A DNA stretch of 64,000 nucleotides from Perognathus longimembris pacificus (taxonomy: Eukaryota; Chordata; Mammalia; Rodentia; Heteromyidae). Positions 1-12,639 of the stretch are shown in pieces. Position numbers and translations under genes: made by a program. The notes below the pieces were generated by a model, which did not search any database, was not told where the DNA came from, and worked only from the letters and a program-made list of their open reading frames with translations. Location: NCBI RefSeq assembly GCF_023159225.1, contig NC_063181.1, positions 19,618,073 to 19,682,072 of the forward strand, in the 5' to 3' direction. The stretch's first letter is position 1. Each line of letters starts with the position of its first letter.

Positions 1-1360
1 TTATTTTTTTTAAAAAACAACAACAACAACATTGCATTGGAAAGTAACAGATTATTTGAAGAATTTGTATTCATTAAAAATTAGATTGATGATCCCTATG
101 CATAATTGATTTTCTTCTTTGGCCCAGTTTCTTGCTTTTGGAATTCTCAAGATGGCTAGTAAGAGCTAGGTTTATGAAATACAATATAGAGAGTAGCCGA
201 ACCATGGGACACTATGGACATGGGCCTTGAATACTAAGAACAAGAGAATTGTTATGAGTCAATTTTCGAAAACTGACAGAATGGATTTTCCTGTGCTGTA
301 AATGTGCAATTCACCACAGGTCCTCCGCATCCTGAAGGAAGAAAAGAAGTGAAATCATTTCTCATCTCATTCACAGTACAGATGAAATGTGAAATGAGTG
401 CTCTCTGCATGGATGAAAAATTCAGACAGTGTACAACAGTGCAGATGGAGAAATATTTTAAAATGAAACAAAAAATACATTCCCTTAAATGGAGGGGAAT
501 GGTTATGTTACCACATATGTATTCTTTTATTTTAAAGAAGATATTTTCAGCTGGTACTCATAACTTTTATTTTGTCCCATTAGTTTGCTGTTCAAAACTA
601 ATCAAAGGGAATTAGTGCATACACAACATCAGTTGAAGTGAGATTACTAATCAATTACCACAAACATCGTCTGCCTCTATTCCATATGGAACATGTTCGT
701 GGTTAATCAAATCTGTGTCATTAGTAGGTTGTCATCTTAATGAGATATGAAAAGACAAAATTACATAAAATAGGGGGAATCTTTCTCAGATAAACATTAC
801 TGAATGTGTCTCTTGAGAATGTAAAAGCTGGCATTTAACAGAAATGTAATCGTAGATGCTGTTGGAATAGGATGCACAAATACATATGTGCGCATGTGTG
901 TAGTATATATTTACATATACTGATGTTTCTCTTTAAGTATATTTGCAATATTGTCCTCCAGATTGAATATGACACTTCTGCTTTAGCAATTCTGATATCA
1001 ATATAGCCATATTTGTCATCTTATATAGACAAAATTTCATAATATATATTTGTCAATATTGATGGTGCTCTGGTGGCTATTAATTTTCAGACATAAACAT
1101 TTCTCCTGTCAATTTATAGTACATTTCTGCTGTGCACATTTTTCCTTCTTTCCTTTATGTTTCCTTTTGTATGGATAATCTCATTGGCTATATAATTTTA
1201 TCCTGAGGGGAATTTTTCTTTGTTTTTGGTGGTTTCATTTTACTGGTGTTTTTGTTTGTCATATTAGTTAATTAAATCTATCCCATTCGGGCTTAATGAT
1301 TATTGTGTAAGAAGCCACAACTGGTTTAGTTCTTGTAAGGTGTATTATTTTTCTCGTCCT
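1..1360. other. Unassigned AT-rich DNA
   Basis: I recognise no gene or repeat here. A 103-codon plus-strand frame at 304-615 has no familiar domain, no splice context and composition like its surroundings, so I treat it as chance. Ancient repeats too diverged to see by eye are possible. Confidence 0.5.
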
Positions 1361-1588
1361 CCTTTTTTTTGGTTGTGAGTCTTGAACTTCGGGCCTGTGT
1401 GCTATCCCTGAGCTTTTCTGCTTGATGCTACTGCTCTACTACTTTGAACAATAGCTCGACTTCTAGTTTTCTGGTGCTTTATTAGCATCTCAAGAACTTT
1501 CCTGCAAAGGAAGGTTTTGAATCACGATCCTCAGATCTTAAACTACTGAGTAGCTAGAATTACAGACATAAACCACCAGCATTGGGTT
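1361..1588 (-). mobile_element. Dimeric SINE (B1-like left, ID-like right), old
   Basis: Read on the minus strand the element has a B1-like left half (antisense of '..gtaattctagctactcag..' near 1550-1565) and an ID-like right half, and it ends in a short A tail seen as 'tttttttt' at about 1363-1370. The order matches the better preserved copies at 30203 and 50560. Many substitutions suggest an old insertion. It is noncoding and would have been mobilised by L1 proteins. Confidence 0.75.
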
Positions 1589-2098
1589 TTGCTTATCTTT
1601 TATTTTCAACACTATAACAGTTTCCAAGTATACTTGTATTCTTGTTTGTCCTTATCAGGAATGTTAATGCTTCTGAGATGAAACAATTTGGTGTTTTCTT
1701 CAGATTGATAACCGTTTAACATTTATTCCAAAACATTATATTTTGTTCCAAACTATAATTCTGCGAATAGCAATGTCACTACATTTATTGAAGGAATACA
1801 AACACACAAATGTTAGATGATAATTTCCCAGAGGTTTCATTGTATTTATTATTTTAAAACTCTTGCTCTTCTCAGTGATTAAATTACAATACGTTTTATT
1901 GATTTGTTGCCAAGTTAATTTAACATTGCTTATTTTATATCCAGTTACTTGATGTGAATCCAATAGAATTTAATTATTCCATTGTAGAATTTATTTCTAG
2001 AAAATTGTTCCTGTTATTGTTAGATGTTTGATTTTTCAACTTCCAATTAATTTATAAATCTATACAATGATTATCAAGGGTTGGTTACATCAGAGACG
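1589..2098. other. Unassigned AT-rich DNA
   Basis: No repeat or coding feature recognised. The minus-strand open frame at 1736-1963 resembles nothing I know. Confidence 0.4.
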
Positions 2099-2100
2099 AT

Positions 2101-2305
2101 CCCTTCCTTCCTTCCTTCCCTTCCTTCCTTCCTTCCTTCCTTCCTTCCTTCCTTCCTTCCTTCCTTCCTTCTTCCTTCCTTCCTTCCTTCCTCCCTTCCT
2201 TCCTCCTTCCCTCCTCCCTTCCTCTTTGTCTTTTTCTCTGGCTGTCTGCTCTCTCTGTCTCTCTGTCTCTGTCTCTCTGTCTCTCTCTCTCTTTCCTTCT
2301 CCTCT
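2101..2305. repeat. (TTCC)n / (CT)n microsatellite
   Basis: A nearly pure TTCC run from about 2101 to 2200 grades into CCTCC and then CT-rich sequence. It lies exactly where the 3' tail of the adjoining minus-strand L1 3' end (2313 onward) would be, so it probably grew from that A-rich tail. Open frames here are translations of the repeat. Confidence 0.95.
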
Positions 2306-2312
2306 TTCTTTT

Positions 2313-2660
2313 CTTGTAAAGGTGATGTACACAGGGCTTACAGAACATAAGTCAGGCTTTGAGTAGATTTCTTTTTAAAATTTTATTGTAAGGTGATTTA
2401 CACAGGGCTTACAGTTACATGAATCAGGGGGAGTGCATCTCCCTTCGAACAGTGTCACTCCTACATCATTTTCTATCAGTTTTCCCACTCCTGACTTCCC
2501 TCCTCCCGCCATAGTTGTATAGTTCACTTAACACATAGTTTCTAAGAGTACCACTCCTGAATTCATTCACCCTTTGTCCCATAATCTCTGTTTCATTTAT
2601 ACCTCACTTTTCACATAAATCTCACTCTTTCATATTCTCCACTTTTTCTGCAAATTATTT
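2313..2660 (-). mobile_element. Old L1 3' ends (two adjacent partial copies)
   Basis: Two successive starts of the same motif, 'gatgtacacagggcttacag' at about 2322 and 'gatttacacagggcttacag' at about 2394, mark two minus-strand L1 3' termini. The second runs through a pyrimidine-rich stretch into the 'cacccttt..' segment near 2568. The same diverged subfamily recurs at 46235 and 58490. No coding capacity remains. Confidence 0.65.
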
Positions 2661-4044
2661 TAAAGGTAATCAGGGTCTTTCACCCATTAAAAGAATGTAG
2701 TAATCTATAATTCTGCTTCTATTCATTTATTTTCCCTAATTATGAGTTTATATCATCTTAAAATCTTTGTGAAGCTTATAATTTTCTTGAAAAAATCCAT
2801 TCCAGATAATACATATGAAACAATAGAAAGTAAGTTTAATATCTTTGTCTCATATTATTTTACAATGCAATATAATTGTTTGTTTCAGTTTGTGGCCTGT
2901 AACTATTGATTTTATTGGCATTTTTATTTAAATTAAATTCACCTGTGATTAGCCTGACATGTATTCTCAAAAGCTTTAGACATGGAAAAAAAATGCGAGC
3001 GTATTAAACTGGAATGAGTTGGCTACTCCTTCACCAATTTTGGTTCAGTTTTAAGTTTTATTTTGAAATAATCTTTAGGCATTAACATTGTGGGGATGTC
3101 TATGGTATTATTTATCTGTACCTACTGTTACTTTCTTAATTTGAGCTGTGCATGAATTTGTTTGTGTTTGTGTGTATGTGTGAGACATTTGATCAGCTGA
3201 ATTTAATGTAGTCCTATTTTTCTTTTTTTCTGGATTCTAACCCACCTGTCTCACACTATCTTCTTAGCTAAGTTAATTTTGCATCATAACTCTTATTACT
3301 GCCTATTACAGATACCCTTATATTCAGTTATTCATACATATTAAATGGTAACATACTAACTTGTAGAGAGTATTCCTCTGACTCCTGTTTGTTTGTTTGT
3401 TTTTTCATATAGATCATTTAATATATTGTAGGTAATCTGGGTGGCCAGGGAAAATCAGAACAAGCAGAGAATATATGGCTGGAGCTACTGTGACTCAAAT
3501 AACTGAGGAATGAATTGACAAAAACTACTGGAATGAATTATTCAGACCCTAGTGTACTGTGAGGTGGGGGGAAAAGAGAAAAGTGGATGATGTCTCTCTC
3601 TGTCTTCATCTCAGTCTCTCTCTCTGTCTCCATGTCTGCTTGTTCCTGCCTCACTCTTTCCCTCTTTCCTTCTCTGCCTCTGTCTCCCTCTTTGTTTCTC
3701 TTCTTATCTTAATCTCTTTGTCTCTTGATTGATCTTAAAAATTTAGTACATCAAGTTTATTCTTCTTACTTGTATTATTGTATTAGAATATATGGATTTT
3801 ATGTCAAAATTTTATGTCGTAAAATTATTTCTTGTCTGTCATCATAGGAACAATGTTCTTTCAAATATAGCTACATTTCAATGAAATCAAGATAATATTT
3901 ATTACTATTATATTAATTATATCACTGTTTTTCTTTGGATTGAGTATATAGATTTGTTCTCTGAAATCTTAGTCAATGAAAAGAACTGAGAATTCAGAAA
4001 TTAAAAACAAATTAAAGGCTGAAAGAAAAATCTTAATTGAATGT
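2661..4044. other. Unassigned AT-rich DNA with a CT-rich patch
   Basis: Nothing coding recognised. A CT-rich imperfect simple repeat occupies about 3590-3720. The rest has no motif I can assign. Confidence 0.45.
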
Positions 4045-4829
4045 GATTTTTTTCACTCAGTCTTTTATTTTTATGTACAGAGAGGTTACAGTTTCATATG
4101 TTAGGCCTTGGGTACATTTCTTGTATTGTTTGTTACCTACTCCCTCATTCCCCCCTCCCCCTTTCCCTCTTCCCCCATGATTTGTTCAGTTGGTTTACAC
4201 CGAACAGTTTTGCAAGTATTGCTTTTGTAGTTGTTTGTCTTTTTATCCGTTTTCTCTCAATTTTGATATTCCCTTTCACTTCCCTAGTTCTAATACCAGT
4301 ATATATACAGTTTCCAATGTACTCAGATAAGATACAGTGATAGTGTGGGTACAACCACAGGAAGGGGCTACAAGACGATCATCAACAATAGAAGCTACGA
4401 TTTCACATGTCATGTTGAAAGTAATTACAACAGTGATATAACAGTTGTTTCCATAACATGGAGTTCATTTCACTTAGCATCAACTTACGCATTTATAAGG
4501 GCATAGCAATTAGGCTCTTGTGATCCTCTGCTGTGACTAGCCTAAACCTGTGCTAATTATTCCCTTTGATGGAGACCACAGAGTCCACGTTTCTTTGGAT
4601 CTGGCTCACTTCACTTCAGATAATATTTTTCCAAGTCCTTCCATTTCCTTACGAATGGGGCAATGTCTTTCTTTCTGATAGAGGCATAAAATTCCATTGC
4701 GTATATGTACCACATTTTCCTGATCCATTCATCTACTGAAGGGCATCTGGGTTGGTTCTATATTTTAGCTATGACAAATTGTGCTGCGATTAACATTGTT
4801 GTGCTGGTGGCTATAGTGTGTTCTTCTTT

Positions 4830-5865
4830 TTTTTTCTCTCAAATTTTTATTATCAAACTGATGTACAGAGAGGTTACAGTATCATACGTTGGGCATTGGA
4901 TACATTTCTTGTACTGTTTGTTGCCTTGTCCCTCATGCCCTCCTCCCTCCCCCCCTTTCCCTCCCCCCCCAGGTGTTCAGTTCACTTACACCAAACAGTT
5001 TTGCAAGTATTGCTTTTGTAGTTATTTCTCTTTTTTTACCCTGTGTCTCTCAAATTTGGTATTCCCTTTGAATTTCCTACTTCCAATACCAGTAAACACG
5101 GTTTCCAATATACTCAGATAAGATTACAGAGATAGTGTAGGTACAACCATAGGAAGGTGATACAAGAACATCATCAATAATATAAACTAAACATACACAT
5201 AGGACGTTGAAAGTAGTTACAACTGTGATATATCACTTGTTTCCATAACATGGAGTTCATTTCACTTAGCATCATCTTATGTGTTCCTAAGGGTATAGCT
5301 ATTGGGCCTTGTGATGCTCTGCTATGGCTTGCCTAATCCTGTACTAATTATTCCCAATAAGGGAGGCCATAGAGTCCATGTTTCTTTGGGTCTGGCTCAC
5401 TTCACTTAGTATAACTTTTTCCAAGTCCTTCCATTTCCTTACAAATGGAACAATGTCATTCTTTCTGATAGAGGCATAAAATTCCATTGTGTATATGTAC
5501 CACATTTTCCTGATCCATTCATCTATGGAGGGGCATCTGGGTTGGTTCCAGATTCTCGCTATGACAAATTGTGCTGCGATGAACATTGTTGTGCTGGTGG
5601 CATTACTGTGATTTTGTTTGTGTTCTTTTGGATAGATACCCAACAGTGGGGCTGCTGGGTCATAGGGGAGTTCTATATTGAGCCTTCTGAGGAATCTCCA
5701 TACTGCTTGCCAGAGTGGCTGAACCAGTTTACATTCCCACCAACAATGAAGTAGGGTTCCCTTTTGGCCACATCCCCTCCAACAATTGTTATTATTAGTT
5801 TTCTTGATATATGACATTCTTGCTGGGGCGAGATGGAATCTCAATGTTGTTTTGATTTGCATTTA
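4830..5865 (-). mobile_element. 5'-truncated L1 (copy A) inserted in copy B
   Basis: This is a second L1 of the same orientation, carrying the ORF2 C-terminus (stop at 5344) and 3' UTR with a T-run (A tail) at its left edge. Copy B sequence matching 'gtgctggtggct' stops at about 4822 and resumes at 5873 with 'gtggtctttttgggacatgc', which is the expected continuation. A 7-base direct repeat 'cttcttt' flanks the insert (4823-4829 and 5866-5872), consistent with a short target-site duplication. The ORF2 tail frame is open for 172 codons, so A is younger than B. Confidence 0.88.
5344..5862 (-). pseudogene. L1 ORF2 C-terminal fragment (copy A)
   Basis: A 172-codon open frame matches the C-terminal part of L1 ORF2, including the Cys-containing segment '[18 protein letters not shown]' and the following 'WYIYTMEFYASIRKND' block typical of mammalian ORF2 ends. 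It lacks the endonuclease and reverse transcriptase because the element is 5'-truncated. No function is expected. The same block recurs at 6115-5795 (copy B), 24187 and 34056. Confidence 0.92.
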
Positions 5866-8800
5866 CTTCTTTGTGGTCTTTTTGGGACATGCCCAAAAGT
5901 GAGGCTGCTGCGTCATAGGGGAGCTCTATGTTTAGCCCTCTAAGGAATCTCCATACCGTTTTCCAGAGTGGCTGAAGCAGTTTACATTCCCACCAACAAT
6001 GAAGTAGGGTTCCCTTTTGGCCACATCCCCTCCAACATTTATTATTGTTACTTTTCTTGATAAAGGATATTCTTAGTGGGGTGAGTTGGAATCTCAATTT
6101 TGTTTTGATTTGCATTTCTTTTATGGCCAGTGATGTAGAGCACTTTTTTCATATGTCTCTTGGCCATTCTCATTTCCTCATCAGAGAAATCTCTTTTTAG
6201 GATTATAGCCCACTTGTTGAGGGGGCTGTTGGTTCTTAGCAGTTTTGTTTTTGAGGAATTTAATTTTTTTTTAGTTCTGCATGTATTTTAGATATGAGGG
6301 CTTTGTCCATTGTATGCCCCGTAAAGAACTTTGCCCAATCTGTGGGCTTTGTGTTTATCTTGTGAGGTATGTCCTTTACCCTGAAGAAGCTCTGCAGTTT
6401 GATGCAGTCCCATTTGTCCATCCTTTCTTTGATTTGTAGCATTTCTGGGTCTTTGTTAAGGAAGTTCCATCCTGTGCCAAGGATTCCAAGTGTTTTTCCT
6501 ACCCCTTCTTTTAGTATTTTCAGCTTATCTTTTTTTTTTCTTTTTTTTGAGGTCTTTGAGCCATTTGGAATTGATTTTGGTGCAGGGTGATATATAAGGA
6601 TCTAGTTTTAGTTTGTTGCAGGTGTTGAACCAGTTTTGCCAGTACCATTTATTAAAGAGGCATCTGACATCCTATTTTTTTTAGCTCCTTTATCAAAGAT
6701 TAAGTAGGCGTAGTTCTGTGGGTTCATTTCTGGGTCTTCAAATCTGTTCCATTGGTCTTCAGGCCTGTTCCGGTGCCAATACCAAGCTGTTTTATTACTA
6801 TAGCTTTATAATACAGCTTTAAGTGTGGTATTGTATTTCCTCTAGCACTGTTCTTTCTGCTTAGGATTGCTTTTGCTATTCGGGTCTTTTATTGTTCCAT
6901 ATGAATTTCTGAATTGCTTCCTCTCATTAAAAATGATGTTGGGATACTCATGGGTATTGTATTAAATTTGTAGACAGCCTTTGGCAATATTGCCATTTTG
7001 ACAATAATAATCCTCCAAATCCAGAAGCATGGGAGGTTTTTCCATTTCTTTAGTTATGTCTTAATTTCATTTTTCATGTTTTTAAAGTTCTCATCATAGA
7101 GGTCTTTCACTTCCTTGGTTAAGGTAATTCCTAGGTATTTTATGTTTTTGAGGCTATTGCAAAAGGAGTTGCTTTCCTGATTTCAGCCTCGGTATTTGGG
7201 TCATTAGCATATAGAAAGTCATTGATTTTTGAGGGCTTATTTTATATCCTGCAACTTTGCCAAAGTTTTGAATCAGCTCTACTAGCTTGGGGGTAGAATC
7301 TATGGGGTTCTTTAGTTATAGGATCATGTCATCTGCAAAGAGAGAAAGTTTAACTACATCTTTTCCTATTTGGATCCCCTGTATATTTTCTTCTTGCCTA
7401 ATTGCTCTGGCTAGCAATTCTAGTACTATGTTGAAGAGGAGGGGAGAGAGCAGACATCACTGTCTTGCTCCTGATTTTAAAGGGCATAGCTTTAGCTTTT
7501 CACCATTTAGAATCATGATTGCTGTTGGTTTGTCATAAACTGACTTTATTATATTCAGGAGTGTTGCCTGGAATCCCAGTCTTCCAGGGCTTTTAGCATA
7601 AATGGGTGCTGGATTTTATTGAACACCTTTTCCACATCCAGAGATATAACCATGAGGTTCTTTACCTTGCTCCTGTTGATTAATTACATTAATTGACTTG
7701 CATATATTGAACCAACTTTGCATCCCTGGGAAGAATCCAGTTTGATTGTGGTGTATGATTTTTTTTGATGACCTGTTGAAGTTGATTGGCCAAAATTTTG
7801 TTGAGAATTTTTGCGTCTATGTTCATCAGGGAAATGGGTCTATAGTTCTCTTTCCATGATGAGTCCCTGCCTGGTTTTGGGATGAGGATTATACTGGCTT
7901 CATAGAATGTGTTTGGTAGTGAACTTTCTCTTTCAATTTCATTGAGGAGTTTGAGAAATATTGGTGTTAGTTCTGTTTTGAAGGCCTTGTAGAATTCTGC
8001 TGTGAATCCGTTTGGACCTGGGCTTTCCTTGAATGGGAGATCACTTATTGCAGTTTCTATTTCAATGCTGGATGTGGGTGAGATTAGAAGGTTTAAATCT
8101 TCATGGTTGAGTTTGATGATATCAATTTTTTCTAGGAAATTGTCCATTTCTTCCAAATTCTCAAATTTGTTGGCATAAAGGTTTGCAAAATAGTCCCTTA
8201 TTGTGTTCTGAATTTTTGTTGTTTCTGTGGTGATGTTAATTGTTTCATACTTGATCTTTTTTATTTGGTTGTGCTGCCTTTGTTTTTTGGTCAGGTTTGC
8301 TAAGTGTCTGTCTATCTTGCTAATTTTTTCATGAACCAACTCTTTGTTCTCTTGCTTCTTTCGATTTTTTTTGTCTCTAAGTCATTTAATTCTGATTTGA
8401 TATTAATTATTTGTTTCTGTCTATTTTCTTGGGTTTTGGCTTGTTGTTCTCTTTTGAGGAGATTAAGGTGCTTCCTTAAGTTGTTGAGTTGCAGTTTTTC
8501 CAGTTTGTTGATGTAGGCACTCAGAGATAGAAATTTTCCTCTGAGTACTGCCTTTGCTGTATCACAAAGGTGCTGGTACTTTATGCACTCATCTTGGTTG
8601 AATTCCATAAACATTTGAATTTTTGTTTTAACTTCTTCAATGACGCACTGATGGTTCAGCAGTGTGTTGTTTAGTCTCCATGAATTGCAGGATTTTCTGT
8701 GGTGGCTGTTTGAGTTGAGCTCTAATTTTATTCCATTGTGGGCTGAGAGAATGCAGGGAATGATTTAGATACTTCTGAATTTGTACAGATTTTCTTTGTG

Positions 8801-9485
8801 CCTTAAGATATGATCTATTTTGGAGAATGTTCCATGTGCTGCTGAAAAGAATGTGTATTCTGTTGTTGCTGGGTGGAATATTCTGTAGATGTTGGTTAAG
8901 TCTAGTTGGTCTATGCAACTGCTTAGTTTTGTGGTGTCTTTGTTCAGTTTTTGGCATGTTGATCTGTTCAGAGGTGACAGTGGAGTGTTAAAATCTCCAA
9001 ATATCAATGAGTTTGTGTCTATGAGTGTTTTTAGAGGAAGTTGTGTTTGTTTGATGAAGTTGGGTGCTCCTGTATTTGGTGTGTAGATATTTAGGTTGGT
9101 TATATCCTCCTGTAGGAGAGATCCCTTTATTAGTATGTAGTAACCTTCTTTGTCTCTTCTTACCGTTTTTAATTTGAAGTCAATTTTATCTGATACTAGG
9201 ATTGCAACTCCAGCCTGATTACGGGGGCCATTTGCTTGGTAGATCTGATTCCAGCCTTTCACTTTTAGAAGATGTTTGCTTTTGCTGCATAGATGTGTCT
9301 CTTGGAGGCAGCAGAACCATGGATCTTGATTTTTGATCCAACATATGAGCCTCTGTAATTTGATTGGAGAATTAAGTCCATTAATGTTGAGAGATAGGAT
9401 TGAGAGATTATCGTTTGTTCCTTTCATTATAGCTATCTTGTTAAATGCTGTGTCTTCCCAATTCTTGATCTAATATTCTGGTTTT

Positions 9486-10610
9486 CTATTTAGGGTTCAT
9501 TTCTCTTTCTGTATTGGGATCTTGATTATTTTCCCTGTTTAGTATATCTTTGAGGATTTTCTGTAAACCTGGTTTGGTGGAGATATATTGTTTCAGTTTT
9601 TCCTTGCTGTGGAAGACTTTTATTTGATCTTTTGCTATGCATGAGAGTTTATCTGGATACAGTATTCTTGGTTGGTAGTTATTTTTATTTAGTGTTTGAT
9701 ATACCTCATTCCAGGCTCTCCTTGTTTTCATGGTCTCTGCTGAGAAGTCTGGAGTAATTTTGATTGGTTTTCCTTTATATATGATAATTTTCTTCTCCCT
9801 CACATGGTTAAGGATTCTTTCCTTGGACTCTATTGATCCTGTTTTGATTACAATGTGTTGGTGGGATGTGCTTTTCTGGTGTAGTCAGTTTGGGGTTCTA
9901 AATGCTTCTTGTATCTGTATAGTCCTATCCCTCTAGATATTTGGGGAGTTCTTGGCTAATATTCTGTTAAATAGGTTGCCTATTCCATTAACTTCTTTCT
10001 CTTAGGTTTTCTTCAATTGGGCCTTAAATTGGGCTTCCTGATTGTATCTTGGAGCTCCTGGAGTGATCTGTTTGTCAAAGGATTGGTTTTGTATTTTTTT
10101 TTTTTTTTAATCTTTCTCCATAGATTCTAGGGAATCTTCAGTTCCTGAGATTTTATCCTCTTATTCTTCTAGTCTGGACTGTAGGCTAGCTACTTGATTT
10201 CGAATCTCTTTTCCTTCTGACTGGTCTGTCTTGATGATTTTCATATCTTTGCTATAATTTTCTCTCAAGTCCTGCATGGACTTTTTTACTTCATTAATTT
10301 GAATCTTAGTGCTGTCTCTCAAATATTTTAGCTGGGTAGCTATCATTTCATTGGACTCTTGAAGTTCATTTATCATTCTATTTTTGGAGGCTATGAAATT
10401 CTCTATTACTTTTTGGTTTGCCTCCACACACTCTAGAATGGTTGACTGAATAGATTCAAACTTTTCATTAAATATTTTTATCAGTAGACTTTGTAGAGCA
10501 TTTTGCGGGTTCTCTTCTATGTCTTTGATTAACTGCTCTGCTTCCTGCTTGTTTTGAATGGGAAATGATAATCCATTGTTTTCCATCTTTCTTGTGCTTC
10601 TTCTGCCCAT
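9486..10610 (-). pseudogene. L1 ORF1 (RNA-binding chaperone), broken
   Basis: ORF1p forms trimers that coat L1 RNA. The start was chosen at 10610 (MGRRSTRKMENN..) because the upstream in-frame Met lies in 5' UTR sequence. The N-terminal 150 residues are rich in E, K, Q, N and I with heptad-like spacing, as expected of the coiled coil, and stop at 10161. The C-terminal domain reappears in an open frame from 9803 with 'ITPDFSAETMKTRRAWNEVY' and 'QPRILYPDKLS', typical of the family. The RRM region between (10160-9804) is frameshifted. It ends 58 bases before ORF2. Confidence 0.9.
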
Positions 10611-12546
10611 TTGGATTGGGAATGCCAATCTACAAGCACCTGTGAGCACCTTGTAAGACCCAAGTAGTCCTTACCAAGCACTGTTGTATAAATCTTAGAA
10701 GTTCACAATTATATATAGACACTTTTTCTCTTTTTTGTATATGAAATCAGATTTGGTGTCTTTAAAGAATACAATTTCAATATAACTACTAACCCTGAGC
10801 CCTGTATTCAGTAGTTACTTATTTACCGTTACAACTCTATGAGCAATTTTTTGTTCTTATATTAAGTTCTTTTTGGACTGGATGGATTTCTCTGTGAACC
10901 CCTCTGATTCACTTGGATTGAACAGGGATACCCTCTATCCAATAACCAGGGGTCAATGGAGTCTGGAGGTCCTGAAAGTAAATCAGGAGGATAAGTCAGG
11001 GGTAGTGAAGAGAATAGATTAAAATGTATGGGGGAGATGATCTTGGTTTAGTTTCAGTGAAGTGGAAATTTGGAGAAGAGTAGAATCAGCACAAAGAACA
11101 AGGTTAAAATGATAGACAATGGAGAGTCAGCAGAAAAGAGTGAAGGTGTTAGTCATAGGAAAGTAATTTTAAAGAAAGAGAATGTAAAGAGAGAAACAAA
11201 TAATACTGGAAAACAAAGACACAAAACACACAAAAAAATTACCAAAAAACCCCAGAAAAAAACAATGAAACAAACAAATAAAAAGAGAAAACAAAAAACA
11301 AACAACATCTCAAAAATGAAAAATAGAAATTAAAAAGGTTTAAAAAATGTTTTAAAAAATGGAGTCTTCCTTGTTTGGGTGGGCTCTCTCCAGTCTTTGG
11401 TTTCCTTGCAATGGTCTGCAGTCTATTTTCCTGCTGCTTGTGTGGTTGACTTGCTTTCAGTTTGCAGGGGGTGGATCAGCTTTGACCCTTTTCCCCTGAT
11501 TGTGAAATCCTAGGGCTCTGTGGTTCACACAGCTTGCAGGTAGAACTTGGGTTCTCTCTGTACATGGGGGACATGTACAGTCTTGGGAACTGTGGCTCCT
11601 CCCATCTGCTGTGGGACCACTGCCTTTAATGCCTGGCTTTGCATAGGATGTGGACTCAGCAGGTCAGGGCGCCTCTGGCCTGGTTTACCTGTCTGAGACA
11701 CTTGCCTGGGGGAGGTTCCTCCCTCCTGGGACGGGCGATCTCCTGTGGGGAGCTGGCTATGGAATTCAGCTCCATTTCCAGCTGGGAATTGGGCTTCCTC
11801 TGCAATGGGCTCGTTTATCTGTCTAGGGGACTATTTATTCTCCCGTCTGGTTGTTCCGTGCCACCGGTAGCTACTTGCCTCTTTTGGTTTGAATTTAGAA
11901 ATTCCGGCAGGGCACCTCTGCCTGAGTTCACCTGAGTGTGTGAGCTGCAGCCCAGGATGAGCCTCCCGCCTGGGCAAAGGTTGTTCTCCTGGGCAGAGCT
12001 GGCTTTCACTGGTCCATCCTTCTTGCCTTTTTCAAAGATGGCACCTTTGCCCTCACTTTCCCCAGGCCCACTTTAGTTCCAGTCTGGTCTTACCTGGTCT
12101 ATGCCAGTGTCAAATATGGCACTTTTCTCTGGCAGTGGGGGAAGGGCTACCTTACAGATGCTGCTCTGTTGGTGGGAGTAAGAATGTCTTTTTGGGGGTA
12201 CTCACGCTTTCTCTGCAATTTTGGCTTTGTCCGTGCTCAGCCTGTGATCTGCGTCTGTCTGCCGCCATCTGAAGGATTTCTTCCTGGTCATGGCTGTGTG
12301 ATTTAGGTGTGTGGAGTGCAGGGCACTGTGCCAGCACCTGCACTGGCCTGGTAGCAGGGTGAGCCTGGAGCTCAAATCTGTGTTTTCAGACCAGCAAAGT
12401 AGATTTTTACTTCCTGGCTGGAATCCCTGTACTGTTATAACTTACTTGGGCTGTCTTTCTAAGAGTAAAAGTTTCCCTGGCATGTTAAAACTGGATGTCA
12501 GAGGGAGCTTAGCTAGGGTTCTGCTGCTCCTCTGCCATCTTCCCTG
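10611..12546 (-). promoter_or_regulatory. L1 5' UTR, likely former internal promoter
   Basis: About 1.9 kb precede ORF1. The distal part (11380-12546) is much more GC-rich than the surroundings and has loosely repeated 'cctgggg..ggagctggct' segments (around 11660-11760 and 11905-12010). The proximal part has an A-rich run on the plus strand (11070-11340). L1 5' UTRs carry an internal RNA polymerase II promoter; assignment here rests on position and composition. Open frames at 11639, 11815, 12152 and 12311 fall inside it and look incidental. Confidence 0.7.
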
Positions 12547-12639
12547 AAGACAATCTTTTAATTTTTTGACCTCAAAGACAAATTTTGCATACCACTAAGT
12601 CACACACACTTAAATCTAAGTATTTACTTCTAGTTATTT

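Larger units (their letters stand above)
4553..9427 (-). pseudogene. L1 ORF2 (endonuclease-reverse transcriptase), broken
   Basis: ORF2 encodes the endonuclease and reverse transcriptase that carry out target-primed reverse transcription. The N-terminal frame (9427-8765) keeps endonuclease residues at positions matching the well-studied human enzyme: N14, E43 (in QETH), Y115, D145 and N147 (in GDFN), and D205 (in SKIDH). The RT part shows '[12 protein letters not shown]' (about 7989-8028), the catalytic-Asp block 'ISLDVEKVF' (about 7622-7648) and FADD at 7328-7339. Frameshifts near 8765, 8640, 8320 and 7690, and the 1-kb L1 insert at 4830-5865, destroy the frame. The stop at 4553-4555 follows a typical '..GNN' ending. 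Confidence 0.92.
4045..12546 (-). mobile_element. Near full-length L1 retrotransposon (copy B), split by a nested L1
   Basis: This element reads 5' to 3' on the minus strand: a GC-rich 5' UTR (12546-10611), ORF1 (10610-9486), a 58-base spacer, ORF2 (9427 to a stop at 4553) and a 3' UTR ending in an A-rich tail near 4045-4060. Another L1 occupies 4830-5865 within ORF2; without it copy B is about 7.4 kb, near full length for a rodent L1. The 5' end carries the complement of 'gaagatggcagaggagcag', typical of an L1 start. Frameshifts and stops break both ORFs, so it is dead. A flanking duplication is only hinted at ('aatcttaatt' near 4030 versus 'aatcttttaatt' near 12553). Confidence 0.93.

Noticed and set aside
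304..615. 103-codon plus-strand open frame
   Set aside because: No recognisable domain, no splice or promoter context, and such a length is expected by chance in 64 kb.
5613..6115. Apparent tandem duplication of L1 ORF2 sequence
   Set aside because: Better explained by one L1 nested in another, since the outer copy rejoins at 4822 and 5873.
11639..12547. Open frames in a GC-rich region that could be an exon or CpG-island gene
   Set aside because: The region is continuous with ORF1 of the L1 and ends at a typical L1 5' start, so it is its 5' UTR.
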